From an uncultured Verrucomicrobia subdivision 3 bacterium (GTDB taxonomy: Bacteria > Verrucomicrobiota > Verrucomicrobiia > Limisphaerales > UBA11358), in assembly GCA_903850425.1 (NCBI GenBank), contig CAINLR010000157.1:1-44734 (forward strand): 44,734 nucleotides of DNA. Reading direction: 5' to 3'. Below, piece after piece: positions 38,501 to 44,734 of the stretch (its first letter is position 1; each line of letters opens with the position of its first letter). The position numbers and the translations under genes were made by a program. The notes beneath the pieces were generated by a model. It saw only the letters and a list, made by a program, of their open reading frames with translations. It was not told the DNA's origin and ran no database searches.

Positions 38501-39180
38501 AAATCCGTCACTGGCTGCAGAAATTCCGGGATCGGGACCTTTAGCTTCTCGGTAAAATACAGCGCGAGATAATTCCAGAATTCCGCCTCCGTCTTCGGCA
38601 CGCTGGGATAAAGCTCCAAACGGTCCCACGAGTGAAACTTGTGACCGACCCCCAGCGCGCTGAGTTCGTTGATGTAAAAAAGTCCGCCGATGCGCGCCTG
38701 CTGGAAAAGCCGGCTGATATTTTTCAGGAAGTTCGCTTCCTCAGCCGTTGGTTTCCGGCCCAGCTTCCGCCGGACCTGATCCGCAAACGTGGCCGGCTTG
38801 CCGGAAGCAACCTTTGGTTTGGGCAGAGCGAAGGTTTTCCCGTCCGACACGCTTAAAGTATCCACCGCGGCGCTGGAATATTCCGCGAGCAATTGCATGA
38901 ACGCGGCATAGGCATGCTTGCACTCATATTCAACCGGACAACTGCATTCCTCCATCCAGCCGGTCTCGTGCGGATCGAACGTCAGCGAGACCTCATATAA
39001 ATCTCCGCCCTGCACCGTCGCCGTGTAATGACGACCTGGCACCAGACACGCCAGCGACTTCACCGCCCCGGCTTGCAAATACGCTTCACCCCGTTGTCGC
39101 GTGCGCGGGTCGTAATATTTCAGACAACTTCTGACGTCGTCCGCATTGAATCCCACGAAATCAGCGGCCTGTAATTTCAT
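35572..39180 (-). CDS. SWIM zinc finger SNF2-family helicase/ATPase
   Basis: 1202 residues from ATG 39180 (a GTG at 39201 adds 7). The SWIM zinc finger CSCPVEYECKHAYA is at 79-92. A long middle part (about 150-690) is rich in Trp/Arg and beta strands. The SNF2 core begins near residue 725: RPYQRDGFHFLCYL, motif I DDMGLGKTLQTLAWL, motif II DEGQYIKN, motif III LSGTPIENRLLDLW, LLRLRQICCHP, motif V GGFGLNLTAASYVVLFDPWW and motif VI QAIDRTHRIGQTRKV. It should move on double-stranded DNA using ATP and remodel bound proteins. Between motifs I and Ia a translated palindromic element adds about 24 residues (GTGVPPVTSS ... HGRDARAT). No defence or restriction genes are adjacent. Confidence 0.93.
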   Translation of the reverse strand: MKLQAADFVGFNADDVRSCLKYYDPRTRQRGEAYLQAGAVKSLACLVPGRHYTATVQGGDLYEVSLTFDPHETGWMEECSCPVEYECKHAYAAFMQLLAEYSSAAVDTLSVSDGKTFALPKPKVASGKPATFADQVRRKLGRKPTAEEANFLKNISRLFQQARIGGLFYINELSALGVGHKFHSWDRLELYPSVPKTEAEFWNYLALYFTEKLKVPIPEFLQPVTDLTVVRDRMHRLRRGKEIERWTLTLSRLGDPANPTTATPQSAGPVELRLRFNPRQASLEWRITGGEWLALKPGKLRDFDATHAPQLSAEAALLWLPYWQRSQVYSSSSLAYTDPWMSEQSGRWFRQPHLRPLLANAAGEPLVFHAAPLRWQVTQPEDAEGDYSLSLLQADGEPLPEIWFTTPSQPVLYLTPLGIFNGPPFEPHLMALHEPTVIPAKAFESAGGLRLLTRLHVEPPPRLAARVRTVQLKPCLRAEVKSPWPGMASESCYVDLLGVSDDATFIEHWTANGWLPTAESASNPLARENDLLRLDRSALNALTAPLEAAGFRWDFHSGRWSLRLTKRFPEIFVPFLKAMPAGTRIELRGELASFQNAEVSGKIRLEASETEMDWFDLRVIVDVNDATLTQEEIKLLLDAKGKWVRVGKKGWRKLEFALSKEEDEELARLGLTSHELTSEPQRLHAFQLADKAARKFLPEETCERIERRATELQARVTPEVPVEIQAEMRPYQRDGFHFLCYLSTNHFGGILADDMGLGKTLQTLAWLAWLRNGSGTGVPPVTSSAGQETHGRDARATSSLVVCPKSVADNWHAEAVKFFPSLKVRVWSASELKSVAGMLASADLHVLNYSQLRVVGEDLARERFQAVILDEGQYIKNPSSQTAQIARQLRSTHRLILSGTPIENRLLDLWSLMSFAMPGALGNRAQFGRLYDAKDDPFARQRLAARVRPFLIRRTKAQVARDLPDRMEEDLFCEMEGEQKTLYRAELKRAQAMLLGVKTAAALNKERFNFLTSLLRLRQICCHPQLVKPDSKAASAKVEALIETLEPLIEEGEKVLVFSQFVGLLDILRDEIKKREWKHWYLAGETENRGELVKDFQAAEGEGVFLISLKAGGFGLNLTAASYVVLFDPWWNPAVENQAIDRTHRIGQTRKVMAYRLLIKDSIEEKIRSLQKQKHSLANDVLGEEKFAQGLSLDDLRYLLAG
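36789..36862. repeat. In-frame palindromic element in the SNF2 gene
   Basis: GTGGCACGGGCGTCCCGCCC (36791-36810) and its perfect inverse (36841-36860) surround a 30-nt loop. TA flanks both ends (36789-36790, 36861-36862) and could be a duplicated TA target. Element plus one TA is 72 nt, that is 24 codons, with no stop in the gene frame. Confidence 0.85.
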
Positions 39181-39276
39181 TTCAGCAATACGCCGCGTCA
39201 CGCCCGCGCGCCAGCGATGGCCGGTTTCAATGCGCCGCCGCCCGCGCAGTAAAACGGCGCGGCGAGAACGCTATCG

Positions 39277-39420
39277 AACCGCACGGAACCTGTGAGTAGC
39301 AGCAGAAAAATCGGCTGCCGGATGAGCTCCATGAAAGCGTTGACCGCAATGGTTCTAAATGGACGCATGAACTTCTGATTAGCTTACAAACCGCGCGCAG
39401 ATTTGCCAACGGTTAATCCG
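39277..39420 (-). pseudogene. 5' fragment of the ABC permease gene with its upstream DNA
   Basis: From ATG 39368 the minus strand gives MRPFRTIAVNAFMELIRQPI and then FLLLLTGSVRFD before homology ends. This matches the start of the permease at 33212-34174. The 50 bases upstream of the ATG match too (TTACAAACCGCGCG and GGTTAATCCG words). Confidence 0.85.
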
Positions 39421-39464
39421 GGTGGGCGCAAGGCCACGGAGTGGCACCTTGGCGTGGGGGTTCA

Positions 39465-39507
39465 GAACCATGACCCGCGTCCGGCGCGGACGCGGGTTAC
39501 ATGGTTC
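39465..39507. repeat. Perfect long hairpin downstream of the 237-aa gene
   Basis: GAACCATG (39465-39472) with CATGGTTC (39500-39507), and CCCGCGTCC (39474-39482) with GGACGCGGG (39488-39496), pair with a 5-nt loop. It could terminate the minus-strand gene that stops at 39526 but lacks a T-run; it may be another dispersed palindrome. Confidence 0.6.
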
Positions 39508-39525
39508 AGCGGTTTGTTTTGGCGG

Positions 39526-40239
39526 TTACGCCGCCGGCGTGACCTTGGCTGGGGGCGGCGCGGGCGCGGGTTTGGTGTTGGCGGATGGCGTGTAGGTGGT
39601 GGTAATGGTGCCTCGGATCATGTCGCCTTCCGGCGTGCCGGGGGCGAAGACATCGGTGGCATCGGAATACCACGCCACGTTGATTTCTTCCAGGTTGGCG
39701 GCCAGTTGGTTGAGCATGCCCGCCTGTTCACGCCACGCGGAGGCCTTGTTTTTGTAATCTTCCTGCAACACCTTCAAGCATTGCGTGCGCAGCGCGCTGA
39801 ACAGGACCAGCGTGTTGACCGGCAGCGGATTCCACGTCGGGTCGGCCTCATTCCAGGCGGTTTCCCAATCCAGCGCTTCCGTCAGGATGGCCGGCCGGCT
39901 GTCGCCCCGCGCCGTGAGGTGGGCCACCAGTTCCAATTTCACCGGGTTATTGCGAAAGTGGTTCTTGGCCATCGAGACCCCTTGCATGGTCCAGCGGTGC
40001 AACTGATCCAGTTTACTGTCCCACAAGCCCCGCGCATCCTGCATGGTCTTCTCCGCGGCGCTGGCGATTTTTTCCTGGCCCGGCACTGGCGGCGTCACGG
40101 TGGGATCGCCCTGAATGGCCGTGAGCGCGAGCTGCATTTGCGGGATGGGTTGTTCCTGGCACGTCCATTGGGCGGCCAACGATTTGGCGGCGGCGATGGT
40201 TTGGGTGGCCCGTTCCTTGATGAATGAGAGACTTTCCAT
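39526..40239 (-). CDS. Hypothetical helical protein, 237 aa
   Basis: No family recognised. ATG 40239 has a good AGGAAG ribosome site 6 nt upstream; a longer reading from 40347 would run through repeat DNA. The protein is mostly helical (MESLSFIKERATQTIAAAKSL, PGQEKIASAAEKTMQDARGLWDSKLDQL, LFSALRTQCLKVLQEDYKNKASAWREQAG). It ends with a Pro/Ala/Lys tail (PAPAPPPAKVTPAA) much like that of the 155-aa protein at 1081. No leader or TM helix. It lies inside the duplicated permease-purL junction, next to the permease fragment. Confidence 0.7.
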   Translation of the reverse strand: MESLSFIKERATQTIAAAKSLAAQWTCQEQPIPQMQLALTAIQGDPTVTPPVPGQEKIASAAEKTMQDARGLWDSKLDQLHRWTMQGVSMAKNHFRNNPVKLELVAHLTARGDSRPAILTEALDWETAWNEADPTWNPLPVNTLVLFSALRTQCLKVLQEDYKNKASAWREQAGMLNQLAANLEEINVAWYSDATDVFAPGTPEGDMIRGTITTTYTPSANTKPAPAPPPAKVTPAA

Positions 40240-40603
40240 AAACTTCCTGAGTCTGATTGTTGTTGTTTTGCCCGTTTCAATTCCCGGCGGCATGACCCGA
40301 CCCGCCGACGTATCGGTGGAGCCCTCCCACAGGTAAGCGATCGGCACCGACGTATCGGCGCGGCCCGCCTACGGCGTAGGCGCTATCGGGGAACTCCGTA
40401 GGAGATAGAAATTACCCATAGCAACGTCAAGCGGATATTTCGGCCGGCCGCTCCGCTAGCTCGGCGGGCAGCGGGAACCCGTCGGCGCATCACTTGGCTA
40501 CGTCGGCCACCCACTGCCAGCCGTAGGCGCCCCGCCCCGATCCGTAGGCAACCATCGGGAACACCGCAAAACCGGCTGGGAACAAAGAATTTAGGCTTTA
40601 AGA
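40240..40603. repeat. Gene-free stretch with short repeats
   Basis: CCGACGTATCGG occurs at 40305-40316 and 40347-40358. GCCTACGGCGTAGGC (40367-40381) is a palindrome, and CCGTAGG/GCCGTAGGC words recur up to about 40550. Frames here give Arg/Pro-rich sequence without family features, so I see no gene. Confidence 0.5.
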
Positions 40604-40669
40604 CACCAACTTTTCGCGGTGGGGCAAAGGGTTGGGGGGCCGTCCGCAAAAGACCACGTTGGCTTGGCC
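40604..40669 (-). pseudogene. Decayed 3' end of an H-X9-DG pilin-like gene
   Basis: ACCAACTTTTCGCGGTGGGG and GTCCGCAAAAGACCACGTTG match the end of the pilin-like gene at 34539-35357 and its fragment at 34285-34421, with the DNA between these two words deleted. It abuts the stop codon of the BspA-type gene (TAA at 40670-40672). Confidence 0.65.
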
Positions 40670-42079
40670 TTATTGTGAACGCGCGCGGTAGAACCGCTGG
40701 GGATAGTTGGTGTAGCCAGAATCGCTGAAGGCGTTGGTGCCGTTGACCAGCGCGTTGGTGATGACCGGCGTCCAGTTCAGCAAATTGGTGGAGGCTTCCA
40801 CCACCACGGCGGTGTTGGTGGCCCAGGAAATGGTGAATTGAAATTCATTGCTCTGTGCGCCGGGACCAAGGCCGGAATTCAGGATTTGCGGCTGCGGTTG
40901 ATACCATTGTGCCGTGGGCCAGCCGCCGTAATTTGTGCTCCAGCCCGACGCACCCGGCAGGTAATACACCGTGCCCGACTCGCCATAAAAAATCGAGTTG
41001 TCCAAGCTGCCATCCACTCCGTTCACCGTCGGCGCGTTGCCTTGGAAATACACCTGATGTAGATTGGGGCAGAGCTCAAAGACATAAGAACCAAAGTCCA
41101 TGACACTGCGGGGAATCGTCATGCTGGTCAGGGCTGGACAATGGTAGAAGGCCGCCTCGCCGATGACCGTCACGCTATCAGGAATCACATAGTTGCTGCC
41201 CGCCAGGCCTTCGGGATATACAATTAGCTTGGACAAGTTTTTATTATAGAGAACCCCGCCCGGACTCGCGAAATTTGGATTGGCGGCATCCACCGCGATA
41301 TTCGTCACGCTCGAACAACCAACAAACGGCACCGAGTCGAAGTTGGTGAGACCCTTGGGAATGATGACACTCGTCAGGCCGGAACAACCAGCGAACGTAT
41401 CAATGCCAAGGCTCTGAAGACTGGTGGGCAGGTTCAGCCCATTCGTCAGGGCGGAACAAGCCACGAAAGCCCTGGTGCCGAGGCTGATCACATTGCTGCC
41501 AAAGGTCACATTCGTCAGATTGTAGCAGCTACCGAACCCATTGACGTCAATAATGGTGACGTTATTGGGGATGATGACATTCCTCAGCGCGGAACAGGCG
41601 TCGAACGCGTAAGCACCAATGTAAGTGATACCTTGGCCGAGGGTCACGCTGGCCAGATTAGTGCAACTCTGGAAAGTATAAGAGAAGATCGCGTTGACCC
41701 CGTCGCCAATCACTGCATTGGTCAGGCCGTAACAAGATTGGAACGCCGCGCCGCCCAAATTGATGACGCTGTCGGGAACCACCACATTTTTCAAATGGGA
41801 ACAGAAAGCAAAGGCATTCCCGCCAATGTTGGTGATGCTGTTGGGAATGGTGATCCCGGTAATGGTGGATTTGCTAATAAAAGCACTGTTCGCAATGGTG
41901 GTCACGGGATGGCCATTGGTGGTGCTGGGAATAACCACATTGCCACCCGCCCCGGTGTAGTAGTTGATGGTGATGGCTCCATTGTTGGTGGTAAAACTGA
42001 ATTGCCCCCAACTGCAAAGTGGCAACGCCATTATCGCCACCACCACTAGAATAAACATTTCGCGCGCGCGCCGTTTCAT
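40670..42079 (-). CDS. Secreted BspA-type leucine-rich repeat protein
   Basis: 469 residues. The signal peptide is EMFILVVVAIMALPLCSWG, with Gln next. About a dozen BspA/LRR_5 repeats of 22-24 residues follow (for example ITIPNSITNIGGNAFAFCSHL, VIIPNNVTIIDVNGFGSCYNL), with the NxAFxxCxxLTxVxIPxxV pattern. The C-terminal part has AVVVEASTNLLNWTPV and ends in RFYRARSQ, the same kind of end domain as in the Ig-like protein at 104-586, possibly a sorting or surface-retention module. BspA repeats commonly bind host or matrix proteins; the ligand here is unknown. It lies in the permease-purL junction where the other copy of that junction has the pilin-like gene. Confidence 0.88.
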   Translation of the reverse strand: MKRRAREMFILVVVAIMALPLCSWGQFSFTTNNGAITINYYTGAGGNVVIPSTTNGHPVTTIANSAFISKSTITGITIPNSITNIGGNAFAFCSHLKNVVVPDSVINLGGAAFQSCYGLTNAVIGDGVNAIFSYTFQSCTNLASVTLGQGITYIGAYAFDACSALRNVIIPNNVTIIDVNGFGSCYNLTNVTFGSNVISLGTRAFVACSALTNGLNLPTSLQSLGIDTFAGCSGLTSVIIPKGLTNFDSVPFVGCSSVTNIAVDAANPNFASPGGVLYNKNLSKLIVYPEGLAGSNYVIPDSVTVIGEAAFYHCPALTSMTIPRSVMDFGSYVFELCPNLHQVYFQGNAPTVNGVDGSLDNSIFYGESGTVYYLPGASGWSTNYGGWPTAQWYQPQPQILNSGLGPGAQSNEFQFTISWATNTAVVVEASTNLLNWTPVITNALVNGTNAFSDSGYTNYPQRFYRARSQ

Positions 42080-42122
42080 GGTCGGAATTTAAAATTCCAA
42101 ACTAATCCACGCAATCAGATAA

Positions 42123-44732
42123 TCATCCCATCGCGCGGGCAATGCTGTTCCACCACGGATCGTGCAACTCGGTGAGCGGGGCGGAGCATTCGCCGCCGGC
42201 GGTTTTCACCGTGAGCTGGTCGCCGCCGACTTTGCCGATCTGCACCGCGGGCACGCCCATGAGCTTGGCGCGTTCGACCACTTTCACGGCGTCGAGCGGT
42301 TTGCAACTGATAACGACGCGGGATTGCGTTTCGCCGAAGAGCAACGCATCAAGGCGAGTTTCAAGTTTCAAGTTTTCAGTTTCAAGTTGAGCAGGCGCAG
42401 CGCCCTGAACACTTGAAACTTGAAACTTGAAACTGCTCAAATCAACTGAAGCTCCAATCAACCGAGGCGTTTCCCGAGCAATCAATTGCGAGATGCAGCT
42501 TTCGGCGAGCGCGACGGCGAGGCCGCCTTCGCTGCAATCGTGCGCACTTTTCACGAGGCCGGACTGAATCAGGCCGATGAGCGTGGTGTGCAGCGTCTTT
42601 GCTACTTCGAGGTCGCAGCGCGGCGGCGAACCATTCTTTTTGCCGTGGACGACTTGCAAATACGCGCTGCCGCCGAGGCCGAGAATCGGGTCGGCTTGAT
42701 CCACCGCGCCGCCGAGCAGGATGATGGCGTCGCCTTCGTCCTTGAACCATTGCGTGGTGACGTGCTCCAGCTTCTCAATGATGCCAACGACGGAAATCGT
42801 GGGCGTCGGATCAATCGGGCCGGCGGGATTTTGATTGTAGAGCGAGCAATTGCCGCCGGTGACGGGCGCGTTGAAAGCCTTGCAGCCTTCCGCCAGGCCG
42901 CGCACTGATTCCTTGATCTGCCAGAACAACTCGGGCTTGAGCGGGCTGGGCATGTTGAGATTATCCGTCGCGCCGAGCGGAATCGCACCGGAGCAAGCAA
43001 GATTCCGGCACGCCTCGGCCACGGCGATTTTCGCGCCTTCGTAGGGATCGAGATAAACGTAGCCGCCGTTGCAGTCCACGGTCATGGCGATCAACTTTTC
43101 GGGAAAAGGGAGCGCAGGCGTCTCGCGTGCAGCGTCCGGCGTCGCGCCGGACGCTTCCAAACCACCCTTCAAGTTTGTTGAACGAGAACCCGGCGCGACG
43201 CCGGGTTCTGCAGGCGGGACGCCTGCGCTCCCCTGAACGGGAATTGAGTCTGCCTTAATCCGAATCACCGCGGCGTCGCTGCCGGGCAGGACGACCGAGC
43301 CGTCGCGCACTTGATGATCGTATTGACGATAGACCCAGTTCTTCGACGCAATGCTTGGCCACGCGAGCAGCTTCTTCAAAACGTCCGCGGGCGCAGTCGT
43401 GTCGGCGATGCCGTCGAGGCGGAACGCCTTCACTTCTTTGATGTAGGCCGGTTCAACGCCTTCGCGATGATACACCGGAGATTCGTCCGCAATTTTTTTT
43501 GCGGGAATGTCCACGACGAGTTTGCCGCCGTGGCGCACCTTCATGTGGCCGGTATCGGTGATGATACCGATCTCGGCCCACGGCAAATCCCATTTGTCGA
43601 AAATGCGTTTCACTTCCTCTTCGCGGCCCTTGTGGACGACGATGAGCATGCGCTCCTGCGATTCCGACAACATGAGTTCGTAGCTGCTCATGTTCGCCGC
43701 GCGTTGCGGAACTTTGTCGAGTTCGATCTCGATCCCCGTGCCGGCGCGCGCGGCCATTTCGCAGGTCGAACAAGTCAAACCCGCTGCGCCCATGTCCTGC
43801 ATGCCGGCAACCGCGCCGGTGGCGAGCAGTTCCAGACACGCTTCGCACACGAGCTTTTCCATGAACGGATCACCGACCTGCACCGCGCCGCGCTGCTGTT
43901 CGGACGATTCCTCGGTCAAATCCTGCGACGCAAACGCCGCGCCCGCAAGACCGTCGCGCCCCGTCGCCGGGCCGACGTAAAACACGGGATTGCCCACGCC
44001 CTTGGCCGCGCCGCGCGTGATCTGTTCATGGCGCAGCACGCCGAGACAGAACGCGTTCACGAGCGGATTGCCTTGATACGTTTTGTCGAAATACACCTCG
44101 CCCGCAACGGTCGGGATGCCGAAGCAATTCCCGTAATGCGCGATGCCACTGACGACGCCGGCGAACAATCTCCGATTGTTGGCAATTTCAGCTTTTGTGC
44201 TTTGGGGATCACGCGCGCCCTCGCGCGTTGCGGACGACGCCCCGTCGTTCGCTTTCCCGTTTACGGTTGACGGGGCGTCAACCGCTGCGCCCGAGGCGGG
44301 CGCGCTCCCCAATCCATTTTCCGTGATCGGCCCGAAGCGCAAAGAGTTCACCGCGCAGACGGGCCGCGCGCCCATCGTGAAAATGTCGCGCACGATACCG
44401 CCGACGCCGGTGGTCGCGCCTTGGAACGGCTCGACCGCGCTCGGATGATTGTGCGACTCGATCTTGAACGCGATGGCGATGCCGTCGCCGATGTCAATGA
44501 TGCCGGCGTTTTCCTCGCCCGCGCCGACGAGGATTTTCGGCGACTTGGTGGGGAAGGTCTTGAGCAGCGGCTTGGTGTTTTTGTAGCTGCAATGCTCGCT
44601 CCACATCACGGAAAAGATGCCGAGCTCGGTGTAGCTCGGCGTGCGGCCGAGGATTTCCACGGCGTGGGCGTATTCTTCCGGCGTGAGGTTGTGCTTGGCA
44701 ACCAACTCTGGGGTGATGGCGGGTTCGGTCAT
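42123..44732 (-). CDS. purL: Phosphoribosylformylglycinamidine synthase subunit PurL, with three in-frame insertions
   Basis: 869 residues, complete, against about 740-770 for this type. It makes FGAM from FGAR, ATP and glutamine-derived ammonia (with PurQ and PurS, not seen here). The family blocks are intact: [105 protein letters not shown] and [17 protein letters not shown]. Three low-complexity insertions, at residues about 139-184, about 500-545 and about 765-795, coincide with palindromic DNA elements and account for the extra length. None carries a stop. A broken copy of its 3' end lies at 35394-35559. Confidence 0.95.
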   Translation of the reverse strand: MTEPAITPELVAKHNLTPEEYAHAVEILGRTPSYTELGIFSVMWSEHCSYKNTKPLLKTFPTKSPKILVGAGEENAGIIDIGDGIAIAFKIESHNHPSAVEPFQGATTGVGGIVRDIFTMGARPVCAVNSLRFGPITENGLGSAPASGAAVDAPSTVNGKANDGASSATREGARDPQSTKAEIANNRRLFAGVVSGIAHYGNCFGIPTVAGEVYFDKTYQGNPLVNAFCLGVLRHEQITRGAAKGVGNPVFYVGPATGRDGLAGAAFASQDLTEESSEQQRGAVQVGDPFMEKLVCEACLELLATGAVAGMQDMGAAGLTCSTCEMAARAGTGIEIELDKVPQRAANMSSYELMLSESQERMLIVVHKGREEEVKRIFDKWDLPWAEIGIITDTGHMKVRHGGKLVVDIPAKKIADESPVYHREGVEPAYIKEVKAFRLDGIADTTAPADVLKKLLAWPSIASKNWVYRQYDHQVRDGSVVLPGSDAAVIRIKADSIPVQGSAGVPPAEPGVAPGSRSTNLKGGLEASGATPDAARETPALPFPEKLIAMTVDCNGGYVYLDPYEGAKIAVAEACRNLACSGAIPLGATDNLNMPSPLKPELFWQIKESVRGLAEGCKAFNAPVTGGNCSLYNQNPAGPIDPTPTISVVGIIEKLEHVTTQWFKDEGDAIILLGGAVDQADPILGLGGSAYLQVVHGKKNGSPPRCDLEVAKTLHTTLIGLIQSGLVKSAHDCSEGGLAVALAESCISQLIARETPRLIGASVDLSSFKFQVSSVQGAAPAQLETENLKLETRLDALLFGETQSRVVISCKPLDAVKVVERAKLMGVPAVQIGKVGGDQLTVKTAGGECSAPLTELHDPWWNSIARAMG
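42357..42434. repeat. In-frame element 1 in purL (heptamer palindrome)
   Basis: The left arm is built of AGTTTCA heptamers (from 42357) and the right arm of the inverse TGAAACT heptamers (to 42434), around GAGCAGGCGCAGCGCCCTGA. The span is 78 nt, 26 codons. It encodes FKFQVSSVQ, then GAAPAQ, then [11 protein letters not shown]. Confidence 0.8.
43108..43232. repeat. In-frame element 2 in purL (three-stem palindrome)
   Basis: The outer arms, GGGAGCGCAGGCGTC-type (43108-43132 and 43208-43232), pair with two mismatches. The inner stems are CGTCCGGCG/CGCCGGACG (43133-43153) and GAACCCGGCG/CGCCGGGTTC (43186-43208). It encodes [19 protein letters not shown] and then an Ala/Gly/Pro-rich stretch up to ETPALPF. 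Confidence 0.85.
44202..44312. repeat. In-frame element 3 in purL (three-stem palindrome)
   Basis: The ends TTGGGGA and TCCCCAA (44202-44208, 44306-44312) lead imperfect GC arms. The inner stems are GACGACGCCCCGTCGT-type (44229-44251) and GGTTGACGGGGCGTCAACC (44265-44283). The span of 111 nt is exactly 37 codons. It encodes [19 protein letters not shown] followed by a Ser/Ala/Arg-rich stretch. Confidence 0.8.
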
Positions 44733-44734
44733 GG

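Noticed and set aside
35572-39180. SNF2 helicase as part of a phage-defence system
   Set aside because: No methyltransferase, nuclease, PLD or other defence partner is next to it; the neighbours are gene fragments and purL. SWIM/SNF2 proteins are common as single genes.
40240-40603. A coding extension of the 237-aa gene or a separate small gene
   Set aside because: The translated sequence is Arg/Pro-rich and interrupted by short repeats; a good ribosome site marks ATG 40239 as the start.
42123-44732. purL as a damaged pseudogene because of its insertions
   Set aside because: The frame is open from ATG to stop and all family motifs are kept in order; the inserts do not change the frame.

Overview
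The window looks like chromosomal DNA of a GC-rich Gram-negative bacterium, most probably a member of the Verrucomicrobiota (Limisphaerales/Pedosphaera-like). This is inferred from several traits read in the sequence: short pseudopilins with a GFTLVE start and Cys-Ile-Asn-Asn core, an H-X9-DG pilin-like protein, secreted Ig-like and BspA-type repeat proteins that share a C-terminal RFYxx domain, ABC exporter modules followed by TPR-like proteins, hopanoid genes, and a dense load of dispersed palindromic repeats. No rRNA, tRNA or CRISPR array was recognised.

Layout. 1-1600: the tail of a transposase-like gene, an Ig-like protein remnant, a GC-rich hairpin cluster and a small unknown gene. 1900-5070 (+): a YacP-type NYN protein, a VWA membrane protein, two cyclophilins and a small unknown protein. 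5130-9630 (-): hisB, an ABC exporter module (ATPase, permease, TPR protein) and two pseudopilin genes that share an unusual upstream palindrome. 10200-17550 (+): yicC, gmk and a CoaC-type decarboxylase, then a sensor kinase with an NtrC-type regulator, a small membrane protein, and hpnD-, hpnK- and DMT-transporter-like genes. The hpnG-like gene converges on them from the minus strand.

19787-34174 is one uninterrupted minus-strand run. In transcription order it holds an ABC permease, a seven-TM SPFH protein, an HflC-like and an HflK-like protein, a P1B metal ATPase, an AT-rich pair (Cys-rich membrane protein and small acidic protein), an ABC ATPase, a second permease, a TPR-like protein, rimO and a PolB-like exonuclease. 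Many of these genes overlap by 4 nt or sit within 30 nt of each other. 34200-44732 holds an H-X9-DG pilin-like gene, a SWIM/SNF2 helicase, an unknown protein, a BspA-type protein and a complete purL. Interleaved with them are broken copies of the permease 5' end, the pilin 3' end and the purL 3' end.

The two strongest signals are structural. First, palindromic repeat elements sit inside reading frames without breaking them: three in purL, one in the SNF2 helicase, an AT-rich tract in rimO, and a repeat forming the N-terminus of an ABC ATPase. They lie at loops or domain borders and make the proteins longer than their families. Second, gene fragments show that the permease-purL junction was duplicated in tandem, and the SNF2 gene now lies between the two copies. 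A third signal is a possible membrane-organising operon of three SPFH proteins, a metal ATPase and ABC exporter parts; two neighbouring members carry His-rich N-termini.
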